From positions 1 to 64,000 of IMG/VR virus record IMGVR_UViG_3300018077_000007: a stretch of 64,000 nucleotides of DNA. The stretch is one strand, 5' to 3'. The DNA is from a virus. Below are positions 15,058 through 22,469 of this stretch, in pieces (the stretch's first letter is position 1; each line of letters opens with the position of its first letter). The translations under genes and the position numbers were made by a program. The notes under the pieces are model-generated. The model made no database searches. It was not told the DNA's origin and saw nothing but the letters and a program-made list of their open reading frames with translations.

Positions 15058-15492
15058 ATGGCGACGCCATCGCGCGCCTCTCAGCCCCCGCCCCTGTCTG
15101 AGCAGCAGCAACAAATTCTCGCCACGGCGCTCTCGGCGTTCGCGTGGGGGCAGGCCGTCTTGCCTCAGTTTCCGGCGGGGACCAAACTGGCCGGGTTTTG
15201 GTTGGGGGTAGCGTGGGAACTTTCAAACGGGGCAGTGGTGCAATCGCGCAGTCCGATCTTCGAGATTCCGATATGCGCGGCATCACGAGCGGCGACGAGC
15301 GACGCTGAACCCCAAGGCGAAGGCGGTGACGCACTCAGAGGAGCAAACGGCATGGCTGATCCGCAAGTTGTAAATTACCGCGAGCAGGAAAAGGCAAAGT
15401 TGCGCGTATGGAGTCTCCGCGTCTCAAAAGAAATTCAAGCGGAGCATGACGAGTGGCTATGGAACTTCCTGACAGGGCATCAGGATGGCTGA
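15058..15492 (+). CDS. Unknown protein before the portal (144 aa)
   Basis: ATG 15058 directly follows the previous TAG. It starts with a Ser/Gln/Pro stretch (PPPLSEQQQQ) and a hydrophobic region (about 35-58). The C-terminal 46 residues (from MADPQVVNYREQ, ATG 15352) are a clear charged helix and have their own GAGGAG site, so a shorter second product is possible. The 3' end overlaps the portal start. Confidence 0.5.
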   Translation: MATPSRASQPPPLSEQQQQILATALSAFAWGQAVLPQFPAGTKLAGFWLGVAWELSNGAVVQSRSPIFEIPICAASRAATSDAEPQGEGGDALRGANGMADPQVVNYREQEKAKLRVWSLRVSKEIQAEHDEWLWNFLTGHQDG

Positions 15493-17572
15493 TCCCGACG
15501 TCACCTCCCTCGCCGCCCTTCAAGCCCTCCCCGCTCAGGGCTCCAGCGGTGGGGCGGCCCCGACGACGGATGATTTGGCCGTCCAAGCCCGCCACGATTT
15601 TGCCGAGGCGTGGAACCACCCGCTCTGGAAGAAGCTCCGGGTCATGGCCAAGGAAGACCGGGGCTACTACGTCGGGGGGCTCGGGCAGTGGTCCGTGGAC
15701 GGCTCAACGGCCGATGCCGAGGCGCTCCAAGCGGCCAATCGTCCGGTCCTGTCGTTCAACCACGTGCAACGGTTCATCGACCTGTTGGTAGGCTACGAAG
15801 CGCAGAACCGCTATGATCCCCACGCGCTCCCGCAAGGCCAGGATGACCCCGAAGACGCCGAAACATGGTCCTGGCTCCTCAAGTTTTACGCCGACCAAAT
15901 AGAGCTTCAGGACGCCCTGGCCGAGCAGTTGGAGGACGGCCTGATTGAAGGGGTCCACGGCCTCCAACTCGGGGTGGAGTGGGAGGACCCGCTCCACGGG
16001 ACCATCACGAAGACCTTGTTGAAGGGCGGGGAGGAGGTCCTGTGGGATCCCTACGCCAAAGAATACGATCTCTCGGACGCGCGGTACTGCATCGTGTTCA
16101 AGCACCCCTTTCTCCCGACGCTCCTGGCCGAGTACCCCGACGAGGCGGCCGCGATCCGGGAGGCTCTGGGGCAGGTCGGGGGGGCGTTCGAGATGAAAGA
16201 CACGACGGTGAAGATGCCGACGCCAGACGGCTACGGATCGGTGCGGGGCCATCCGATCCTTGATACGGATGTGGAACAGCTCTTCTACGACCGGGAGCAG
16301 AACACGCTCCTCCTGATGGAGTATTGGTATCAACGCCTCGACTCCGAGTGGGTCGTGGTGGACTACGCTGCGAGCCGCGTGATCGAGGCCCAAGAGGACG
16401 CGGCGGGCGAGCCCCTCCCGTTTACGCGGGCCACGGCCGAGGCCGTGGCGCGGGCGGATCCCGAGCATCTCGAAGCCTACGAGCGCCGGATTCGCGTGGT
16501 GGATATGGCCGTGATCCTGCCCGCGACGTATCACATTTTGGAGGAAGGGAACCCCCACGAGAACGACCGCCGGGCCTATCCCGTCGTTCCCTACGTGGCG
16601 CGTCGAAAAGGGGACGACTTCTATGGCGTCGTCCGCAACCTGAAGGATCCCCAGAGGCTCGAAAACAAGCGGATCAGCCAAGCAATGGAGATCCTGGGCA
16701 AACTGGCGGGACTCCGACAGTATTACGAAGAGGGGTCGGTCGATCCACGGCAACTCACCGATCCCCATTCCACCGCCCCGCTTGCGGTGAAGCGCGGGAT
16801 GCAACCGCCCGGCTATCTCCATCCGCCCATTGCCGATCTGGTGGCCGTCTTGACGAACATGGGGCGCTTGATGGAAGCCCTGATGCCACAGATCACGGGG
16901 TTGAACCCCTCATTGATCGGCTATCAAGAAGGGGGCGCGGAGTCTGGGGTGGCCCTTGGGCGGAAAATCGGCCAAGGCCAAGTGATCGCGGCGGGGTTCT
17001 TTGCCCGGTTCCGGCGCACTCGGAAACTGACCTACCAGCGGTTGGCCCGGCGCATCCAGCAGGTGATGACCCGCGAGGAGTATGTGCGGCTGACGAACGA
17101 TCTGGGCGAGCCGGTGATCGTGCGGGTCAATCCCGCCGAGTTCGGGAAGCTGCCGGAGGAGGAGTGGAAGACGCGCCGGGCGACGATGCGGGCCGCGCAG
17201 CAGCCACGGGTCCTGCGGGACCTCTCCAAACTGAAGTACGACATTGTGCTGGCCGAAACCCCCAGTACGGCGACGGCCCGGGATGCGCTCCTGCTCAAGC
17301 TGATAGATCTGCTGCGGAGTGCCCCGATGCTGATGCAACTGGCCCCCGTGACGCTGGAGATTCTGGTCGAGTTGATGGCGGATCTGCCGCGCCGGGCCGA
17401 AATCATCCAGCAATTGAAAGCGACAGCCCAGCCCACTTCCCAGGCTGGGGCGGGCGGGGCTCCGTCTCCTTCCGGGGCTCCGCCCTTGTCGCCCACGGGC
17501 GCGGCGGCCCAGCCAGCGGTCTCGCCCGAGGTGGCGGCGGCGATGCGGGCGGCCACGGCGGGGGCGGGATGA
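15485..17572 (+). CDS. Portal protein, P22-like
   Basis: 695 residues, the size of P22-type portals. This ring at the capsid vertex is the channel for DNA. Recognised from the N-terminal RPVLSFNHVQRFIDLLVGYEAQNR region (about 79-102), the WDPYAKEYDLSDARYCIVFKH stretch (about 186) and the RRKGDDFYGVVRNLKDPQRLENKRISQ motif (about 372-398), all given here as landmarks. The C-terminal 60 residues are Pro/Ala/Gly-rich. It is followed by scaffold and capsid genes, which fits. Confidence 0.88.
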   Translation: MADPDVTSLAALQALPAQGSSGGAAPTTDDLAVQARHDFAEAWNHPLWKKLRVMAKEDRGYYVGGLGQWSVDGSTADAEALQAANRPVLSFNHVQRFIDLLVGYEAQNRYDPHALPQGQDDPEDAETWSWLLKFYADQIELQDALAEQLEDGLIEGVHGLQLGVEWEDPLHGTITKTLLKGGEEVLWDPYAKEYDLSDARYCIVFKHPFLPTLLAEYPDEAAAIREALGQVGGAFEMKDTTVKMPTPDGYGSVRGHPILDTDVEQLFYDREQNTLLLMEYWYQRLDSEWVVVDYAASRVIEAQEDAAGEPLPFTRATAEAVARADPEHLEAYERRIRVVDMAVILPATYHILEEGNPHENDRRAYPVVPYVARRKGDDFYGVVRNLKDPQRLENKRISQAMEILGKLAGLRQYYEEGSVDPRQLTDPHSTAPLAVKRGMQPPGYLHPPIADLVAVLTNMGRLMEALMPQITGLNPSLIGYQEGGAESGVALGRKIGQGQVIAAGFFARFRRTRKLTYQRLARRIQQVMTREEYVRLTNDLGEPVIVRVNPAEFGKLPEEEWKTRRATMRAAQQPRVLRDLSKLKYDIVLAETPSTATARDALLLKLIDLLRSAPMLMQLAPVTLEILVELMADLPRRAEIIQQLKATAQPTSQAGAGGAPSPSGAPPLSPTGAAAQPAVSPEVAAAMRAATAGAG

Positions 17573-17629
17573 CCCCCCAACGGGTGCAACTCGGGAGAAC
17601 GGTGAACCCCACACCCCAGGAGGCTCGTC

Positions 17630-17887
17630 ATGCTGATCGAGATCGAAGTGGTCGATAGGAAGGACGCGAATTTCAACCAGGTGCGGATCGGCGGGACCAT
17701 CGTGCTCGTGAAGGCGACGGATCTGGAGGCGGCGCAGCTGACGCTGCCGGACCTCGCGCCTGACCAGGCGACGGAACTCGCCGACGGGACCGCCCCGCCT
17801 CCCCCACCTCCCAATTCGGGTGCCGCCAACGACCTGCCCCCCGGGGCAGAAATTAGGAAGAGTCGCGGCCATTCCCAGAAGGGCTAA
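17630..17887 (+). CDS. Small unknown protein (85 aa)
   Basis: ATG 17630 follows CCCAGGAGGCTCGTC. MLIEIEVVDRKDANFNQVRIGG leads into strands and then a poly-Pro stretch. The C-terminus (DLPPGAEIRKSRGHSQKG) is encoded by another CTGCCC/GGGGCAG palindrome and ends HSQKG, close to the HSMKG end of the 2988-4160 protein. Confidence 0.55.
   Translation: MLIEIEVVDRKDANFNQVRIGGTIVLVKATDLEAAQLTLPDLAPDQATELADGTAPPPPPPNSGAANDLPPGAEIRKSRGHSQKG
17834..17849. repeat. Dispersed palindrome copy 4
   Basis: CTGCCC, CCCG, GGGCAG sits in the last codons of the 17630-17887 gene, the same gene-end placement as copies 1 and 2. Confidence 0.6.
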
Positions 17888-17901
17888 TCCCTCTGGCCAA
17901 G

Positions 17902-18138
17902 GTGCCCGCCTGGATCATGGCCGAACACGCCCGGTGGGGGGACGGCTTGACCGGCACCTTGGCCTTCGTCTATTTCAAGGGCAAACTCCGCCGCTGGCAC
18001 CCCCATGAGGACCGGATTCCGCCCGATGCTTCTGGGCCGGTCGAAGAGACGCCCGTCTGTGACGCCTGCGGGCAACTGATCACGGAGATCCGGGGGGGCC
18101 GGGCGTTTTGCGGGTGCGGGCGCGTGAAACGGCTATGA
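17902..18138 (+). CDS. Zinc-ribbon protein (78 aa)
   Basis: GTG 17902 after GGCCAAG. A C-terminal CDACG ... FCGCG pattern (about 52-74) makes a four-Cys zinc ribbon. The N-terminal half is mixed and Trp-containing. It probably binds nucleic acid or protein. The stop overlaps the next ATG. Confidence 0.5.
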   Translation: MPAWIMAEHARWGDGLTGTLAFVYFKGKLRRWHPHEDRIPPDASGPVEETPVCDACGQLITEIRGGRAFCGCGRVKRL

Positions 18139-18326
18139 CCGCAGAGCGCGAAGACGGGGCGGAGATCGTTCCAGACGACATGCCACCAGCCGTGCGCGCC
18201 CAGTTCTTTCTGCTGGAACATGCGAACCGCAGACGGGTCACCGGGGCCTCGCGTCCCTGCTCCTGTCAGGAATGCGAGCATCACCGGATGGTTCTCAAGT
18301 ACGCCCGCCCCCGGTTTGGGCTATGA
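18135..18326 (+). CDS. Small unknown protein with Cys cluster (63 aa)
   Basis: ATG 18135 (MTAEREDGAEIVPDD) overlaps the previous TGA. A CSCQECEHH segment near residue 46 could bind a metal. Acidic N-terminus and basic C-terminus. It is the last gene before the 359-bp leader of the head genes. Confidence 0.45.
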   Translation: MTAEREDGAEIVPDDMPPAVRAQFFLLEHANRRRVTGASRPCSCQECEHHRMVLKYARPRFGL

Positions 18327-18378
18327 GCCGCAGGGCGTCGGGCCGAGGGGGCCGACGCTGGCTGAGGCGAAACGAGAT

Positions 18379-18407
18379 TTGACAGACCGCCTATGATTTT
18401 GTAGCAA
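18379..18407 (+). promoter_or_regulatory. Candidate late promoter for the head genes
   Basis: Perfect TTGACA (18379-18384), 17 bp, then TAGCAA (18402-18407). It lies in the longest gene-free stretch of the window, about 280 bp upstream of the scaffold and capsid genes, with a large hairpin between. Confidence 0.5.
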
Positions 18408-18451
18408 TAGGGTAGCGAGCAGCACCGATTCTCGGGCCAACCCGACACCGG

Positions 18452-18524
18452 CAGCCCGAGTGTCTGAGGCGTTGGAGGACGCTCCTCCGCGACGATCAGG
18501 CACTCGGGCTGTTTGTGTTTTAGG
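18452..18524 (+). terminator. Large two-stem RNA hairpin with T-rich tail (attenuator or terminator)
   Basis: Outer stem: 18452-18467 pairs with 18496-18511 over 16 positions (CAGCCCGAGTG with CACTCGGGCTG, one T-G wobble, CTGA with TCAG). Inner stem: GGAGGA (18474-18479) with TCCTCC (18483-18488), loop CGC. TTTGTGTTTT follows directly. It is downstream of the 18379 promoter, so it may attenuate head-gene transcription or end a small RNA. A further hairpin, GCCGCAG with CTGCGGC, is at 18594-18615. Confidence 0.65.
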
Positions 18525-18685
18525 GGGAATTGAAGATCGTGACCCCTCGATTCATCGGTTCGCCGGGCCGATCGTCCCGGCGCGTTTCGCTTCGCCGCAG
18601 GGCGATCGCTGCGGCACCGGCTCGCCAGGCCGGGACTCTTGGCGCATCGGGATGCCCCCCGTGATCGGGCGGAAGGAGTCAGACC

Positions 18686-19660
18686 ATGGCAGGTGAGACG
18701 ACGCTCCAACTGGTGCCGGGCGAAGAGTACGTCGAGATCGACCTCCCCGAAGGCATGGTGCTGCCGGAGTCGCACGCACCCGGCGAGCCTGATGCCGTCC
18801 CGGTTCCGCCTCCGAGCCCCGCCGTTCCCAAAGAAGGCAATCTCGGGGTGGCGCTCCAGCAGGAGCGCGCCAAAACCCGCAATTACAAGCAGTTGTGGAA
18901 AGACGCGGAAGAGAAGATCGCGAGTCGCAAAGCCGAGACCCGTTCGACGGTCCCGCAAGGACCGGCGTTCGAGGTGAAATTCCCGGACTTCAATCTCGAG
19001 GAACTCGTGCAACAGGCCGATGCCGACGCCGGGGCCACGATGGGGACCCACGCCAAACTGGTGGTGGGGCACCTCAAAAAGGCCATGACGCAGTTTACCG
19101 CCGATCTCAACAAGCAGTTGACGGCCCATGGCCAACTCGTCGCGTTCAATGCGGCGCTCGAAGGGCAGAAAGCGACCTGTCGGCTCTTTTTTGACGACTA
19201 CGACCAAGTGATTGACCAGGCTGGGTTCAATCAAGAGCTGGACGTGGATCCCCGCACCGGCCAGTTCCGCAACCCCGAACTGGCCGCGTTGGTGTACCGA
19301 GACCAGTTCCCCGAACTGCAAAAATACCTCTTGGCCAAAGGGCGACTGGACGCGCGGGCGACCCCGGTCTCCGAAGTGCCCCTGCCGACCCCGGCGCCCG
19401 CCCCTGTGGTGGCGGCCCCCCAGACGGTCCCGGCCACCCCGGCTTCCGTGCCGAGCCTTGAGGCTCCACCGGCGCGTCCCATGGCCCGCGGGATCCGTCG
19501 CATCGTGAGTGCGGGGCAACCGCCACGGGTGGCCCTCACCCGGGCGTATCTGGACGAGCTGCTCGATCACAATTACCCCCTCTACAAACAACTGACCGAT
19601 GCCGACCCCCGTCTGATGAAGTTCCATCTGGGCGGGATTCCCCTGGACCAGGCTGGCTGA
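18686..19660 (+). CDS. Scaffold or capsid-assembly protein candidate
   Basis: 324 residues, ATG 18686 after GGAAGGAGTCAGACC. It sits directly before the major capsid gene, where scaffolds normally lie. The protein is acidic, with a charged helical middle (EERAKTRNYKQLW-like, LKKAMTQFTADLNKQ), a Pro/Ala-rich hinge (about 225-265) and a short conserved-looking C-terminus (RAYLDELLDHNYPLYKQL). These traits suit a scaffold; there is no direct motif proof. Confidence 0.6.
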   Translation: MAGETTLQLVPGEEYVEIDLPEGMVLPESHAPGEPDAVPVPPPSPAVPKEGNLGVALQQERAKTRNYKQLWKDAEEKIASRKAETRSTVPQGPAFEVKFPDFNLEELVQQADADAGATMGTHAKLVVGHLKKAMTQFTADLNKQLTAHGQLVAFNAALEGQKATCRLFFDDYDQVIDQAGFNQELDVDPRTGQFRNPELAALVYRDQFPELQKYLLAKGRLDARATPVSEVPLPTPAPAPVVAAPQTVPATPASVPSLEAPPARPMARGIRRIVSAGQPPRVALTRAYLDELLDHNYPLYKQLTDADPRLMKFHLGGIPLDQAG

Positions 19661-19746
19661 CGATGGGCTGGCGGGGCGGGGGGAGGGGTCGGCGCGGCCC
19701 GAGCCCGAGGGATCGGGCGTAACCCGGACTGTCGTAGGAGGACTCC

Positions 19747-20748
19747 ATGGCCGACACGCCCTTCACCACCAACTCCGCCGAAGCCGTCAAACTCTGGGCG
19801 AAGCTCCTCTACTACGAGCTGCCCCGAGAGTTGTATTTCTCGAAGTGGTTCAAGGAAGGGGACCAGAACACCATCATTGAGGTCAAGCGCGACCTCCAAA
19901 AGAGTCCCGGAGACCGTATCCGGTTCACGCTGCTCCGCAAGCTGGCCGGGGCGGGCGTCTCCGGGGACGCCAAGCAGGAAGGCTCGGAAGAGCCGATGGT
20001 CTATCAGTCCGATGATGTCACGATCAACCAGCGCCGGAACGCCGTGCGGCTGGCGGGGCGGATGTCGGAGCGGCTCACCCAATTTAATCAGCGGAACGAC
20101 GCCAAGAACGTCCTCCGCACGTGGATGGGGGAGACAATTGACGACGACATTTTCACTGCCCTGGCCCTGAGCCCCGCCGCGAGCCGCACGATCTACGCGG
20201 GGCAGCGCACCTCGGTCGCCCTGCTGCAAGCCGGCGATACCATGACGGCGCCCCTGATCGACCGGCTCCTGGGGACCGCCAAGAAAGCCACCCCGAAACT
20301 CTGGCCCGTCAAGGTGGACGGGATGGATCTGTTCGTCCTGCTCCTCCACACCGATGTGTCGTTTGATCTCCGGCAGAACTTCTCCTCGACCGGGGTCGCG
20401 TGGGCGTCGATCCAGCAGTACGCGAACGAGCGCGGCAAGAGTAACCCGCTCTTTCTCGGTGCCCTCGGGTTCTGGGGCGGCCAGTGCATTATTCACGAGC
20501 ACGAAAAGGTCCCGACCGGGACCGACGCTGGCGCCGGCGGGAACCTCGCCTGGGCCTCCAACATGTTCCTGGCGCGGCAGGCTCTCTGCTTTGCGTGGGG
20601 GGCGCCGCCCGAGGCGTGGGAGCAGCTCTTCGACTACGGGGCGCAGCCGGGCTTCTGTATCGGGGCCATCTGGGGGGCGAAGAAGTCGGTCTATGCCGGG
20701 GTCGATCACGGGTACATAGAATTAAGAACAACAAGAACGAATTTATAG
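19747..20748 (+). CDS. Major capsid protein, N4 gp56 family
   Basis: 333 residues, ATG 19747 after TAGGAGGACTCC. The order AVKLWAKLLYYE, KRDLQKSPGDRIRF, KLAGAGVSGDA ... EGSEE, RNAVRLAGRMSERL, NVLRTWMGETID and FDYGAQPGFCIGAIWGAKKSVY matches this HK97-fold coat family. The last 11 residues (YIELRTTRTNL) do not look like the usual family end (FGVIxVDT-like) and are encoded by suddenly AT-rich DNA adjoining an HNH gene, so the natural C-terminus may have been replaced. Confidence 0.9.
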   Translation: MADTPFTTNSAEAVKLWAKLLYYELPRELYFSKWFKEGDQNTIIEVKRDLQKSPGDRIRFTLLRKLAGAGVSGDAKQEGSEEPMVYQSDDVTINQRRNAVRLAGRMSERLTQFNQRNDAKNVLRTWMGETIDDDIFTALALSPAASRTIYAGQRTSVALLQAGDTMTAPLIDRLLGTAKKATPKLWPVKVDGMDLFVLLLHTDVSFDLRQNFSSTGVAWASIQQYANERGKSNPLFLGALGFWGGQCIIHEHEKVPTGTDAGAGGNLAWASNMFLARQALCFAWGAPPEAWEQLFDYGAQPGFCIGAIWGAKKSVYAGVDHGYIELRTTRTNL

Positions 20749-20768
20749 TTCAACGAAATCAGATAGTT

Positions 20769-21425
20769 ATGGTGACAGTGGAAACCGGGCTTGACATGAT
20801 GGAACCAACCGGAATCGGTGGTCAGGTCGTGCAGTTACAGAAGAAGTGCGGCCATTGTCGTGTGGTCAAGCCGATGGCGGATTTCCACCGAAGCCGGAAC
20901 AGATCGGACGGGAGGCAGGGGTGGTGCCGCACGTGTGGCCTTGCCTCTAAGGCCTCTCGCCGGGTACGAAAACGCCCGCTTGCTCCGCCGGGTTTGAAGC
21001 GGTGTGCGACGTGCGGAGAAACCAAGCCGGTCAGTGACTTTCGCCAACGGGTAGATGGACAACGATATGACGGCTCACATGGTGGACTCGGCCTGTATGC
21101 CTATTGCCGTCCCTGCGAACGGGCTTACAACAATGAGCGGGCTCGGGAGTTCAGCCGGACCGATCAGGGCAGGGTTGCTCGGCGCGAGAAGGTGCGGCGC
21201 GATTGTCGTGACGGGAAATATCAAGCCCGCCTCTTCGTGGCCATGTCTCTCAAGTATGGCTATCTCACGAAAGGCCCTTGTGAGGTCTGCGGCAGCGCCC
21301 GGGTTCACGCCCACCACACTGACTACAGTGACCCACTCAACGTTCGATGGCTTTGCCCGACCCATCACGGGCAGCTTCACACGGGCACCTTCACCATCAC
21401 GGCACACAAGGAGACGGTCGGATGA
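20769..21425 (+). CDS. HNH endonuclease with two zinc fingers, at the 3' end of the capsid gene
   Basis: 218 residues from ATG 20769. Two treble-clef-like fingers (CGHCRVVKPMADFHRS ... CRTC and CATCGETKPVSDF ... YCRPC) precede a C-terminal HNH core: CEVCGSARVHAHHTDYSDPLNVRWLC and HHGQLH. A free-standing homing endonuclease by family. It starts 20 bases after the capsid stop, and its 5' flank is AT-rich. It ends overlapping the ATG of the next gene. Confidence 0.85.
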   Translation: MVTVETGLDMMEPTGIGGQVVQLQKKCGHCRVVKPMADFHRSRNRSDGRQGWCRTCGLASKASRRVRKRPLAPPGLKRCATCGETKPVSDFRQRVDGQRYDGSHGGLGLYAYCRPCERAYNNERAREFSRTDQGRVARREKVRRDCRDGKYQARLFVAMSLKYGYLTKGPCEVCGSARVHAHHTDYSDPLNVRWLCPTHHGQLHTGTFTITAHKETVG

Positions 21426-22378
21426 AAAGATTCGCCATGACGCATCGACGGGTTTCGCGCAGTCTCGCGGCGGCCCTCGCCGCCGTCCTGCTCCTCGGGC
21501 CGGGGTGGTTCGGGTCCCTCGGGCTCACCCAGGTCCAGGCCCAAACGCAACGCTACTGGTGGTCGGTCGTGAACGAGCGCGGGGAGGTCTACCCGCAGGG
21601 GGCCGTCACGTGCTCGGTCCACCCGCATAACATCGCCTCCGAGGGCACCCACGTCTATTCCACGATGGGGAGCCCCGGCAGCGGGACCACGAGCCCGCTC
21701 GTCAGCAATGCCCAGGGGGTCTTTGAGTTCTTCTGGACCTCGGCCTCGGCCAGCTTTGATGTCGTGTGCGTCGGGCGGGGTGGCATGACGCGGCAGAAAA
21801 TGACGGACAACACGATTCATCTCCTGATGATGGATCGCTCTGGGGTCCGTCGCGTGTCCCGCTTCGCCTTCCACAACGCGGCCGGGACCGGGAACGCAGG
21901 CCAGATCGGAACCGACGTGGTGATCCCGCAGGGCGGTGTCATCCGCGATGTCATCGTGAACGTGACCTCGTGGGGGCGCGGCATCTCGCAGCATCTCAAC
22001 ATCGGGTTTGCAGGCAACCACGCGGTCTCGACCATGACCGCCCTTGCCGACGGGCTCAACCTCAGTAGCCACGGCGTGGGGTGGATTCGGCCCCATGCCA
22101 TCGCGACGGCGGGATTTGGCAACGTGTTGGCCGGCAACCACCGCGGCGGGGCACTCTCGCGGTTCCACCAATCCATCTGTTTCGGTGGCGTGTGTAGCGG
22201 CATCACCACGGCCGGCGGCATTTCACTCTATCTGGAAACGCCGTACCTCGTCCATCTCGCCGGTGGCCTTCAGGTGACCTATCAGATTTCGCTGAACCCC
22301 GACACCATCGCGGGCCACGCCTACATCTTGTGGGATCAGCTTCATATCGGGGCGAACCGCTGGAGCACGGTGGACTAG
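21422..22378 (+). CDS. Exported fibre-like protein
   Basis: 318 residues from ATG 21422, overlapping the HNH stop. A clear Sec signal (basic start, Ala/Leu core, VQA before QTQ) spans about 1-41. The mature protein is beta-rich with YWWSVVNERGEVY near the start and a long Gly/Ser/His region resembling phage fibre or decoration proteins. A signal peptide on a virion-type protein is unusual. It is first in a run of exported proteins. Confidence 0.6.
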   Translation: MKRFAMTHRRVSRSLAAALAAVLLLGPGWFGSLGLTQVQAQTQRYWWSVVNERGEVYPQGAVTCSVHPHNIASEGTHVYSTMGSPGSGTTSPLVSNAQGVFEFFWTSASASFDVVCVGRGGMTRQKMTDNTIHLLMMDRSGVRRVSRFAFHNAAGTGNAGQIGTDVVIPQGGVIRDVIVNVTSWGRGISQHLNIGFAGNHAVSTMTALADGLNLSSHGVGWIRPHAIATAGFGNVLAGNHRGGALSRFHQSICFGGVCSGITTAGGISLYLETPYLVHLAGGLQVTYQISLNPDTIAGHAYILWDQLHIGANRWSTVD

Positions 22379-22419
22379 CCCCGAAGCATAGCGAGTCCGG
22401 TGCGAGCACACCGCAGAGG

Positions 22420-22446
22420 CGGGTCGGGGGAGAGGCCCCCGGCCCG
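22420..22446 (+). terminator. Strong GC hairpin between genes
   Basis: CGGGTCGGGGG (22420-22430) pairs with CCCCCGGCCCG (22436-22446), 11 positions with one T-G wobble, loop AGAGG, followed by TCTT. It may end transcription of the 21422 gene or protect its 3' end. The T-run is poor, so termination is not certain. Confidence 0.45.
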
Positions 22447-22469
22447 TCTTGGGTGATTGAGGAGGGACG

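Noticed and set aside
17569-17658. 29-codon ORF overlapping the portal stop
   Set aside because: Has an ATGA overlap but no ribosome site, and it overlaps the well-supported 17630 gene in another frame.
18281-19627. 448-codon minus-strand frame across the leader and scaffold gene
   Set aside because: It would run through the promoter and hairpin and lacks any recognisable protein.
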